A stretch of 37,032 nt of DNA from Acanthaster planci (Eukaryota > Echinodermata > Asteroidea > Valvatida > Acanthasteridae): the NCBI RefSeq assembly GCF_001949145.1, contig NW_019091416.1, positions 2,474,371 through 2,511,402 on the forward strand. Reading direction: 5' to 3'. Shown piece by piece: positions 9,893 to 19,615 of the stretch; positions within the stretch are counted from its first letter, which is position 1, and every line of letters starts with the position of its first letter. The translations under genes were made by a program, and so were the position numbers. The notes under the pieces are model-generated. The model had not been told where the DNA came from. It saw only the letters and a program-made list of their open reading frames with translations, and searched no databases.

Positions 9893-12508
9893 CCTCTGTA
9901 GGTAAGTAGAATAGTATCACAAACCTAGGCTGTGTCTAAAATGGCCTTTTACCGCTGTGGCTGTGGATGTTCTCTGTAGCATGCCAATACCAAATCATAG
10001 TCAAAGCCACATAGCTAATTTGTACAATAGACTGGACCCTTTCACCCCAGGGTCCGCTTTCTAATGATTTGGTTGTGCACGTAGTTCAGGGTACTCGACC
10101 AAAGTGGCTTTGTCATTGCTGCTGTCCATATTTACATCTGAAGGTATTTCTCATTTGTTCCTCGGAGTACAGACCTATTTGATCTTCATGAATAAGGTCG
10201 AAGAGTAGTGAGATTCATTTTAAATGTAAACGGAATGTCTTTTAAGAAATACTTCACGTCACCTTCAGTCTGATGGCACAGCCACAAGTAACCTCATTGT
10301 TTACCTGGCAGAAGGGCATTCAGGGCTTCGTTTAAAATGCACCTGACATCGTAATAGCTTGCTTTATACACTCTTCTGTCAGGCAGCAGACAATCTATAG
10401 TCTGCAGATTTGTGTGGTCAGGTTTTTTTTTCCTTTGTGTCTGATTGATTTTATGTACCGATGAATTTCAGTTTTCCAAGACTTTAAAAGTTGCATTACT
10501 GTTGTGTGGGAACACCTTCCTAAAATGGAGAAACTTCGGATGGAGTGACTGGAACAAATGACCACGGCCGCATAGCCACGCCCATCCAAGCAACCTGCCA
10601 CACCCTCCTGGTCAACATTTACTACGTGCGGAGTGTGTTCCTTGGAAGTGATGATTTTAAGTTGCGCACTGGGCACAGAGCCAGTTTCACAGAGCTATCC
10701 GACAAATTGGTGACACATTCAAATGCCTTGGGTTGGCCTCGTGATTGATGTACTTGGCTGCGGTCGATGCTCAGTCACGTGCTACTCGGCAGCAGTGTCA
10801 CCTGTATGTGTCACAGCTCTTTGGAAATGGCCCTGTATCAGGAAACACCAGTGGAGAAAATGTAGACATTGTTGTAATGGGTTACTCAAATAAGCGTAAC
10901 CTTAAACTGGTCAGAATTTCTGTCATTTCCCCTTCCTGGATTTGTTAAGAGTGCACGTCACTGCTTTATTAAATTACTTTTACAAACTTGATATGTAAAC
11001 TGTTTTGATTAGACATCTGTTCATCAATTGTCTATGGCTTTAAAAACTGATACGGAAATGGCATCTGTGTGAGGAAACAAGTAACACGTGCCCATTTTGA
11101 CTTAGGACAACTGAAAAAGAAGTGTTGTCCGGTTTCCTTTTCTCTCTGTAAACTTGTTGCTATCTGGTCATAAGGGCTGCTTAGTTCTTGTCTACAGTCG
11201 AAAATGCAAGGTTCATAGGATTAATTGACCTCCATTTATTGACGGAAGTCAGAACTTTCTTAAGCTGAGTAGCAGCACATTGCAAGCCAAGCATACTCCT
11301 GAGTCATTCATGTTTTTAGATGTTCCACTTTCACTCCAAAATCCGAACCCTGTAGAAGAGAAATGTAATTAAGTTGACAGTTACATGTATGTTCGATTGT
11401 GATCTCCACACCGTTGACTTAATCTCTTATGTGTTGTGCAGATGAAGATTGCATAAATAAAAATTGGCAGAGAATTTGATTGATGAGAACACGTAGGAGT
11501 GCCAGTTGGAGACTGGGTGTTTTTGCCTGAAGTGATCAAGCTTGTTTCAAAATTGGTAGTAGGGTCTAAAAGATGTACAGTTGTTGCTTTGGCGCTTGCA
11601 TCCAACTTCATGGTGGTGTTAAGCTGAAGTGTATCGCGGTTAGAGCAACAACCTTGCTTGAGCCGGTCATGAGCAACAAACAGTACATGGCATTTTGCTG
11701 TTGGTTTGCTCGTGTTAAGCAAAATATTAAATGTGCTTAGCAGATTTCTTTCGGCTTAGCATCTCTTTGAAGCCTTGCTGTGCCGTTGTACAGCCCAAGC
11801 AAACCCCAGCAAAAATTGTTTCATTTGAGTGATAAGTTTTCTTCACACGAAGTTGGACCCTCTCATCATCAAAACATTGTAGACTAAAGTATCGTCGTGT
11901 TATGGAGTCAACCCTATTAAAATTATTCCCGATTTATGTTACGCTGGACCCGTTTTTCGTTTTTCAATTAAACATGAATACAGAATTGTTAAAAAAAAAC
12001 AGCCTTGCAATCGCAAATTATTTTTTCATTTGTGTCTTGTATATCGTAAATAAACTGAGCTCACGGCGGCCGTTGGCAGCAATACCCTTCGGTAGAATAG
12101 GGGAGTAATCACTGACATTTTTGCTTATAAAATCCCGAAGAATTTTCTCCCTGAAAGTTTTCTGTAAAATCGGTCAGTTTATGGTATACAACCGGGAGAT
12201 GTGTGGGTGATGGGATGGAGACAGGTCACTGCGCCTGTGCACATTCCGCTGTTTTTATCAACAGTCATGTCAACCTACATTCACCACAATGCCACAGCAA
12301 GACTGTCTTGCCATACGTTTCAGTGCACGCTTGCTATACATTGTATATGCATGCATGGGCGGAGATTTGTGGGGGATGATTTCTGAAAGGTCATCCCACG
12401 CCCAGGTGAGATCGTGACGCCGGTAAGTGCAGAGTCGGTGTTGCAGGCTACGGGTGTGCATTAGGTCAGACATTGAAAGTGGGGAAATGGTTATTGGTAA
12501 TCCCCCAG
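9893..12508 (+). other. NDUFAB1 3-prime UTR and intergenic DNA
   Basis: No gene is recognised. A strong donor (TAG|GTAAGT) at 9901/9902 suggests the UTR may be spliced. AATAAA occurs near 11456 and 12049 as candidate polyadenylation signals. A stretch at 9934-9975 (GGCTGTGTCTAAAATGGCC) resembles the ends of the small inverted-repeat elements at 25471 and 30889. The 67-codon frames near 10545 and 10745 have no recognisable similarity. Confidence 0.5.
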
Positions 12509-12740
12509 GTTAAACCGTGGAGGGATATATCCCCATCAAACAGGTCAAACAGTGGGGGGAATATCACCATCAAACAGGTCAAACCGTGGAGGGATATATC
12601 ACCATCAAACAGGTCAAACAGTGGAGGGATATATCACCATCAAACAGGTCAAACAGTGGAGGATATATCACCATCAAACAGGTCAAACAGTGGAGGCATA
12701 TATCCCCATCAAACAGGTCAAACAGTGGAGGGATATCCCC
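12509..12740 (+). repeat. 35-bp minisatellite, about 6.7 copies
   Basis: The units start at 12509, 12544, 12578, 12613, 12648, 12682 and 12717 (last one partial), each 34 or 35 bp. The consensus begins GTCAAACAGTGGAGGGATAT and ends ATCACCATCAAACAG. Two units carry compensating one-base losses and variation is mostly CCG/CAG and CCCC/CACC. The unit length is not a multiple of three and contains no stop in any forward frame, so three overlapping repetitive open frames arise as artefacts. There are no spacers, so this is not a CRISPR array. Confidence 0.95.
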
Positions 12741-13520
12741 CCGGACATGTAAATGTATTGAACCTTTACATGACAATTGTTTGGGAGGTGAGTACTGTTT
12801 TCTCTACATGGGACGAGGATCTCATGTGGTACGAGGCTGTGTTTTACATTACCGACAATGTGAGGAGTGCATCTTAAATGCATATATTTTTTTCTGGGGG
12901 AAAACAGAGACTGAGAGAAAAGTTACCCAGTCCCATGGGCGTCGATCAGTTTTCAAACGAGGGGAACATCGCCATGATAAGAACTATTGCGATCGTGCAG
13001 CTCGAAGCCCTAACAGCGTCCGGGGCTCGCTTAAGGGATCCGGGAAACCTTGGATTCTAGGTGGTTTGTGGTGCAACCTGAGGCAATATCTGACCACATT
13101 CATTTTTTTCTAGAATCTGTTTTTGCGAGATTTATTTTTATTTTTCAAATCTGAAATATATGATTCAAATGTAGGCCTATTTCCGTCCAGTTTTGTTTTG
13201 TTTAGGGTCCGGGGGAAAAAATAAAATAGAAAGTGGGGATGGGACATATCCCCCGTCACCCACCAATTATTGAAGCCAATGCTCAGTACAGTGCCAGTGA
13301 AGATATACGTAGTAAATATTCCAAGGGTCTGAATAATTATTGTAGATTTCACCAAGCATGTTGCATTCACGTTACTACAATTAGGCACATGATTATTGCG
13401 TTGGTTACATTTTACTGATCTACTCTCGATGTTGTCCGCCATTGAGTCATTGGTACATTACAGTCATTTGGTTAGCCAGGCCAGAGGGACACTTGGTCTT
13501 TTTAGACAAAATGAACCTAA

Positions 13521-13720
13521 GCCGCTAAAGCCTAACTCACAATCCCGACATCCTTGCTTTGGTTGCATGGTGTTGTTTCTCGGGGTTTTGGTGCTACTAT
13601 TGGATAAAGAAATAAATAAATGCAAAGCACTCTCTTTCCTACTCACGGTTTCGGTTTTCTTTGTTAAAAAAAAACACCGAAAAAATCCATCCCCTTCCCC
13701 CCCGCTGGATACGTCACTGC
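13521..13720 (+). repeat. dispersed repeat, copy 1 (ends GCTGGATACGTCACTGC)
   Basis: This aligns with 34041-34208. Both contain CATCCTTGCTT, then TGTTGTTT and TTGGTGCTA, and both end with C-rich sequence plus CGCTGGATACG(T/C)CACTGC. Read from the other strand, the end is GCAGTGGCGTATCCAGCGGGG, reminiscent of hAT-type terminal repeats (CAGTGGCGTA). No matching inverted end was found on the left, so the copy may be one-ended or truncated. Confidence 0.65.
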
Positions 13721-14199
13721 TTAGTATCGGTACCAAACTCTGTTTTCAAACTGGGGAAGCGGAAGAGATTGTCTTGATGATTTGTGAAGAGAGTAATTCT
13801 AAACGCTATTGTGTCGTTTTGATCGAGTATTTATTTTATGTTTCAAGTTCCTCGTCCAACAGGGAACTTCACACAAAAATGCTATCCTTGTCCTGTTGAT
13901 AGCATGTGGCTGGTTACCCCGGGGGGTTATGCTGTGGGAATACAAGACGCAGACAGCAGCGAAGAACAAGGAAGAGCAGAAAGTTCAACTCGTTGAGCTG
14001 CAGTAACAATAACGGTCTCGTTGTTACTCAATTTCCGCTTAAATTGAGGAACCATCTCCCTAGACTGACACCGTGTCTGCTTTCCCTTCCCCTCTCTTCA
14101 CACGGGGACGGGTCGGCAGACGTTCTGCATTAGCAATACACGGCCAAGAAAGTTGGGGAGACCGCTGTGAAGTCTACTACAGTCTGAACGAATGTGAGA

Positions 14200-14208
14200 T
14201 ATAAAAAG
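14200..14208 (+). promoter_or_regulatory. candidate TATA box of the 7TM gene
   Basis: TATAAAAAG lies about 260 bp before the ATG at 14461. It is a good TATA match in an otherwise mixed region, but such strings occur by chance in AT-rich DNA and no initiator can be confirmed. Confidence 0.2.
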
Positions 14209-14460
14209 AAATTACTGTGAGATTGTGTTTTGTCAGATAAGTGGATAGATTAGGCCAATCGATAAATGCCTGTAGGTCCTAAGTCCACTGGAAAAATTCG
14301 TCTGTCTGACTCGACCTTATGACCAACTTGGCACTGACTTCCAACTTTCACCCAGAGACCATATTATTTTTCTTCGTTGGACAACATTCACTTTCATTCC
14401 ACTCAAACAGCTCAACAGACATTGCTGGATCGATTCTCTCGGTACATTATCTGCAGCAGC

Positions 14461-14974
14461 ATGTCGAGGATTTCGCGCAATGGCGAGCGCCTCCTGGACT
14501 CGGAGTCCTTGTACCCTTGGTACAGCAGGGAGGCCGACCAAGAGCTGCAGGAAGGAGAGGGCTCATCAAGGCCCGTCCAGGCCGAACACAAAGCCGAGGC
14601 TAAGCCTCCCCGTTGGCCGTGGTTCATTTGGTTTCTCCTGAAGCTGCTCGGCCTATACAACCGCCGGCCCGCTGTGGCCAGGCGGCGTCGCTGCCTGCAG
14701 TGCCGCTTGACCGCAGTCGAGATGCGCTGCGTCATTAGAGGGAAAGGGGTACCGGGGTACCTGTACCCGGGGGCCAGCTCTTGGGAGGATGAGGAGGAGG
14801 GACCAGAGGACAGCGGGCCTGGCACCCTGGAAACTCAGTTCACGATCAATGGAGACGGGGGGAGCGAGGACAGTGAGTTGGGGTTCGTGGTGCCTGAAGA
14901 CCCGTGCTTGGTGTGCCAAAGCGAATGGTGGGACGCCTACGGAAGACACAGACCTTACACAGAAGCTGATATAG
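14461..14974 (+). CDS. gustatory-receptor-like seven-transmembrane protein, exon 1 (N-terminal region)
   Basis: Exon 1 encodes residues 1-171 of a 517-residue protein completed by 17321-18360. The ATG has A at -3. The open frame continues upstream, but without another ATG as far back as 14377. The exon ends GATATAG|GTAGGC in phase 1 and joins exon 2 (GT GTG TCC) to make Gly172 with the frame intact. In order it shows a Ser/Glu-rich start, a tryptophan-rich hydrophobic stretch (RWPWFIWFLLKLLGLY, residues 51-66), an Arg run, CLQC (78-81), a long acidic low-complexity stretch (WEDEEEGPEDSGP, near 108-120) and CLVC (149-152). By the predicted topology this region is cytoplasmic. I recognise no named domain. 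The two CxxC pairs could bind zinc, which is inference. The exon is GC-rich compared with the surrounding DNA. Confidence 0.75.
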
Positions 14975-17320
14975 GTAGGCAGAGAGATTTTCTTAAATTA
15001 TGCAGCAAATGTGCGTCTCGAAACCTACTCACCCGAGGCTATTTCATATAGAAGTGGCAGGTTATATAATGAAGAACAACGCTTAAAAAATCAACGACGT
15101 CCCAGAAAACATCGGAGCATAAACGCGACGGTTGAACTGCATGAAAAAGAACACGCATTATACATACGGCCAAATTGAAAAATAACATGATTAGCGTCTG
15201 GGATTCTGAAAAAAAAGAAGAGCCAGGTTTTGTTTGATATATTTTAAGTTTGTTTGATTTCTAGATGGCAGCCACTGCTCTTAAAATTCCCAACAAAAAT
15301 AGGTTTTCCAACTTTTTCAAAGCATTATAAAAAAGTTCGACTTGCCGCATTTTCCGATGGATTAAATGACATTTTGCTTTTTATCCTGATTTTGACGTTC
15401 GTTGTTTAAAAAAACCAAGAAACAAAATAACAAAAACAAATAAAGGGCTTCCAAATGGACAGCTCCAAATCAAATCAACCCATTTCAACCCAAGTAGATC
15501 TAAATAGACAAGGAACTGATTGACGTTGCCACAACACAGGACGTTCTCGTTGACTTGTAAAATACAACTTGTCAATTAACACCTCGATGGCAATTTCACG
15601 ATTGCCCGAGCGTCTTTCATTTAAAGGAACGTATAAATGTACTTAAATCACCGCTGTAACCATTTTCATATCTTTTCAAAGTACAATTTTTTGCACATTT
15701 GCGCACGTATTTATCCGTAAATGTTTTACATCTTGATGTCACTTCACAAACATTTTGCCCTCTAAGTTGACTTCATTCGCCTCATTAATATGCAGAAAAC
15801 AGTTCACCGATAATTTTCAAGTTACTTGGCCGACCAGTTTCTTCCGCATTTTACTGTATTTCGGTTTTCCGAATTCGACTCCATTAGTCTGCGCCAACAT
15901 TGTCATTGATGCTACTTACACATTGCGGTCTCGTTATTAATTAACATAACATAATTATGCACCATGGCAGGTTTCAAACAACTATTTTCATGCATGAAAA
16001 TTACAAGGAAACACAGCACACTGGTCTTTGTGTTGATGAGTTCGCATTCGATTATAGGAAGTTTTTCCTAGTTCATAACTTAATTTCTAAACCAGGCAGA
16101 AACCAAGCAGAACGCTCATTTCCTGGTTGTGGTTATATTGGTTCATTTCAGTGACTAACTGAAGCCACGGCTTTATCTGGGAATTTCTTCTCACTTGGTA
16201 ATATGAGTAGGAGAACAGTAACCTTGAGGAACAAAACGAAACCTTGACGCTTAAAAATAATAGAATCTAAGTTTGCGATGTGCAGTTTGTTACTTACATT
16301 GCTATCTACAACAAAATTTATCAAATATTGCATAACAATTGAATTAACGGAATATATTCAGGGGTGAGATTTGTCAGGATTTTTCCTGATTTCGAGATTT
16401 TTCTTTATAATTTTCCCAGACTTCAGAATTTTCATGTGATCCCTTTTAAAATCTGGAGTACCAATGAATAGTTTGTTATGTGCAAAAGCTTATAGAGCGA
16501 AAATGGGCGATGTCGGAATTTTTTCCATGGGGGAAAACCATTTTTTGGACTCGCAATGGGAAAAATGAAAACAAACCTGGCGACAGACGAGAATTGATAA
16601 TTTATGATAAAGTGTGGAAGGGCAATATTCTAAATGCAAACTCGTGACTTTCATCCCATTCCCTCTCTTATTTCTATTTACTTCGTTTTTTCCCAAACTT
16701 TTTTAATGTTCTCTCATTTTTTCAAGGGGAGGGGGCAAGTGCCCCCCTTTGCCCACCCCTTGCGATACCTGTGAGAGAGTACATATATTTTATAGGGTGT
16801 ATTTAGGCAAACACAAGTGTGTAACGTACACCCTACGTTGCTATGGGGCCGTCAAAACCTCTGGTGAATATTTTGTGAAAAATTCATATTCTCCAGTCTC
16901 AGTGGTGTATATTGTACAAAACATTTTCATATTCATCACTGCTATTTCATTTTCGAAGCCTTATACTATGTTTTACAAATTCATATGCACATTTTCAAAA
17001 AACGGTCCGGAAAAACCTATATTTTATTCCACTTCATTAATAAAAACGTACTTCCAGAAGTACAAAAATAATATCAAATAAACTAGTAGAGTGACAAACA
17101 TTTTCAGTCTGCTGGGACAAGCATGCATAAAATAAAATAGACAACAGAAAAAAATTATAATAACAAGAAGGTAGTAATAGAGCTGTTTATAGAGAAAGCT
17201 GCGACATCAGTGTCTCAATATTTGTTGGAACCTGTAGCGTATGGTAATTTCCGTACATTCTGATGCGTAATCTCGTGAAAATATGTGGGTTTTTCTTTTC
17301 CTCTGTTTTGTTTAATGCAG
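14975..17320 (+). other. intron of the 7TM gene
   Basis: A 2,346-bp AT-rich intron with donor GTAGGC and acceptor TTGTTTAATGCAG. It carries a C/G-rich hairpin at 16723-16762. No exon is recognised inside. The 110-codon frame at 16749-17081 is low-complexity and has no similarity that I can name. Confidence 0.75.
16723..16762. repeat. G/C-rich foldback fragment in the 7TM-gene intron
   Basis: CAAGGGGAGGGGGCA pairs with the following TTTGCCCACCCCTTG, with an AGTGCCCCCC loop segment that can also pair with the G run. This is the type of end seen in degenerate DNA-transposon fragments, but no partner end was found nearby. Confidence 0.5.
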
Positions 17321-18360
17321 GTGTGTCCAAATGGAACCACTACGGAAGTCCTGCCCTCTCCGTGATTTGGCAAGTCCTTATCCTTGCCATCAACATGGTC
17401 CATTACTTCTCCTACTTTGCAAAATATTGGGGTGAAGCTGAAAGGAGATTTGACCTGGTCATCTACTCGGGCTTCGTGCTATTCGTCGTCTCCGTCCCGG
17501 CCCTTTGCCTGGTCGCCAATATCATCAACATGCTCCCCAGTTGGCGGAACAAGAGCCGGAGTTACGCCTGGTCCAACGCTCTCAGCATCCGGTACATCGT
17601 AAAGCGGTTGCAGCACCTGAAATTGACGGAGCAAGGACTGCCCTATAAGGCTTTCCTGCTGGTGTGCCTCGCCTGGCCGCTCGGTAACAGCATTGGGAGG
17701 GTTGCGTTGTTTCACGACGTATCGCATACGATCGTCCACATCTCTCTTGCGTCCTGCACCGTCACCATGGAGATCTGGGGAGCGTTCTGTTACATCGTTG
17801 TGCTGATGCGGCTCTCGTTCCAGAGTCAGTTTGAGGTGGAATTGGCGTTCCTCCGAAAGCACAGCGACGCCATGGACCGATGTCGTCGCCGGCTGACTCT
17901 CCTCATGGAGGAGTTCGGCAGCTTGGGCAGCCTCGCGACCTTGTGGGTCATGTTCACTATCGCTGTGGCCACGTGGTCGATCGCCACCCAGGTCTACTTC
18001 GATTACGCTGTCAACAGCATGCACAACAAGACGATACCGATGTTCAACACCAGTCGAGACCTCGACCCAGTGATCTGGTCCGAGATCATGATGTTCCTGC
18101 TCTTGCCGCTGATGGCGGTGGGCGGGCTGGACTTGAACAGACTGTGGATCAGCTTCAAGCGGCACATCGGCGAGATGCGACTCATTCCGGGACGAAGCTA
18201 CGACGCCTTCTGCGACAAGATCTTGGCCTACTGCAACGAGCACCCGCCCGTCAGGAGCATCGAGACGGTCACGCTGCTGGTGTCCGCTCTCGGTCTTTGC
18301 CTCGCAGTCGAATTCAAAGAGATAGAACAGTTTGAATTCCACCACTCCAATCATCTTTGA
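17321..18360 (+). CDS. gustatory-receptor-like seven-transmembrane protein, exon 2 (membrane domain)
   Basis: This exon encodes residues 172-517 and stops at TGA 18358-18360. Predicted membrane segments lie at about 182-204, 215-242, 280-301, 310-336, 376-398, 421-441 and 485-502. Loops after TM2, TM4 and TM6 are strongly basic (RNKSR; KHSDAMDRCRRR; FKRHIGEMR), while the TM5-TM6 loop is acidic and holds two N-glycosylation sequons (N407KT, N414TS). The positive-inside rule therefore puts the N-terminus in the cytoplasm and the C-terminus outside, opposite to a GPCR and the same as the insect Gr/Or superfamily. The final helix (ETVTLLVSALGLCLAVEF) with a preceding DLNRLWISFK segment fits the conserved TM6-loop-TM7 part of that superfamily. 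GR-like genes are known in echinoderms, hemichordates, cnidarians and other invertebrates. Membership here is inferred from topology and weak motif similarity. A different 7TM family is possible. AATAAA occurs at 18984. Confidence 0.8.
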
Positions 18361-19155
18361 CATTTTATTACAACAAGATGCATGTACGTCAAAAAGACAG
18401 CGTTATTATATGAACCCAATTGTTTACCACGAGTCTCGAGCAAATTACTTCGACAGTGTCTTCCATCATGTTCTGTAGATCTCTAAAGGAATGCTGAATA
18501 TACATTTTTATTAATTTTGAACATTTTAGCCTTGTAAATATTGCTTTCGTCGAGTATAATTTTGTCGATACATTACACTTCGAATAGTGTGTCCTTTTGT
18601 CTGGCACCGCTATAGTTTCGGGACACATCTATTTGGTTACAATCTCAACTGAGCTTATTCTCATCTTCTCAACGTTAATTCTCAAACACAAGAGAAAAAT
18701 GATACCACCATTATGAAATGTTGCGACGGATAAAACCAATGCACTTTTTCTGTATAAACGGGGAGGGCGTCATTAACTTTCAAGGAGCCGGGTTATTTTG
18801 GCCCACCTAACAGGCGGGGGGCGGGGCGGATTCCGCCTTTTTAAAGAACTCGGCTGTGCCACGTTTGATTTTTTTTAATCAGGGCATGCTTGTTAAGACA
18901 CTTCTTATCATTAAACAAATGTGAAGGTTTTAATCCAATAAGATATATTTTTTTGGTTACAGTCATTTATGTATAGTGGAAAAAATAAACATTGTTGGCT
19001 GACCTCTCTCGTAAAAAAAAGCGCTGCCCAACAGCAGTTGGTTCGATTTTCACAAAATTGGAGTCAACTTAAGTGACCCCAAAGAATTACTCTAAAAACT
19101 CCCAAAAGGCTCAGCCACTGAAGAATAACACTGCGGCATGATTGGAAAAGATTGT

Positions 19156-19177
19156 GAGGGATGGGGCGGATTCCGCC
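19156..19177. repeat. GGGGCGGATTCCGCCCC palindrome, second of two related copies
   Basis: The 17-base string has 8-base arms around a single T. A related copy, GGGGCGGATTCCGCC followed by TTTTT, lies about 330 bp upstream near 18826. The pair may mark ends of a small element or two insertions of one family. Nothing links them to a gene. Confidence 0.45.
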
Positions 19178-19448
19178 CCGGCCGCAGTCTTTTAGAGTTA
19201 GACATAGAACCAACCGTGAGTTGGAATAGACAGTGTTATAATGTAAACAATAAGTAGTGCAGCTCAGGGCATGCAAAATATTTGTAGATTTATATAAATT
19301 ATGTGTTTTAATTTTGCACAGAATTATGGCGATATAGGGATGATTTTTAAATCATTTGTACATAAAATGGAAAGTAAATCTCAATTTTTTAAAATTTCAT
19401 ATCAGATGCAGCTTAAGAGATTAATTAAACTAAAAGAACAAAGAGAAT

Positions 19449-19615
19449 GGGCGAATTACAATAGTGTGCTTCCAAGAGTTTGCAACACGTTGGCCAATCA
19501 CAATGCACGAAATCTGTCGACCCTTTCCGAAAGCGTATTGGGTCGACAGATTTTGCGCCTTGTGATTGGCCAACGCGTTGCGAACTCATTGGAGGCGCAC
19601 TATTGTGAAAAGCCC
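19449..19615. mobile_element. foldback (MITE-like) element, arms about 75 bp, 16-base loop
   Basis: The left arm (19449-19523) and right arm (19540-19615) are reverse complements with roughly ten mismatches and small indels. Perfect blocks include CGTTGGCCAATCACAA and AATCTGTCGACCC. The loop is TTTCCGAAAGCGTATT (19524-19539). The arms include ACAATAGTG(T/C)GC near the outer edge. No coding capacity is seen. Transcribed in either direction it would form a long hairpin RNA. No target-site duplication is obvious. Confidence 0.85.

Larger units (their letters stand above)
12741..14460. other. intergenic DNA upstream of the 7TM gene
   Basis: No gene is recognised. It includes a dispersed repeat (13521-13720) and the candidate promoter of the 7TM gene. 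The 167-codon frame at 13396-13899 runs through the dispersed repeat and is rejected. An upstream non-coding exon of the 7TM gene could lie here but cannot be placed from sequence alone. Confidence 0.5.

Noticed and set aside
12509-12740. Possible CRISPR array
   Set aside because: The repeats are contiguous with no spacers, and the surrounding genes are eukaryotic.
12517-13113. 198-codon open frame with repeated TVEGYITIKQ-type peptide
   Set aside because: It is produced by the 35-bp minisatellite, which is stop-free in every forward frame. There is no start context, splice logic or conserved non-repeat part.
13396-13899. 167-codon frame
   Set aside because: It runs through the dispersed repeat at 13521-13720, whose second copy at 34041 is not open in the same way.
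14412-14825. 137-codon minus-strand frame over 7TM exon 1
   Set aside because: It is a low-complexity Ser-rich shadow of the GC-rich coding exon.
17479-18363. 294-codon minus-strand frame
   Set aside because: It is the antisense shadow of the 7TM exon, rich in Asp, His, Glu and Arg with no recognisable domain.
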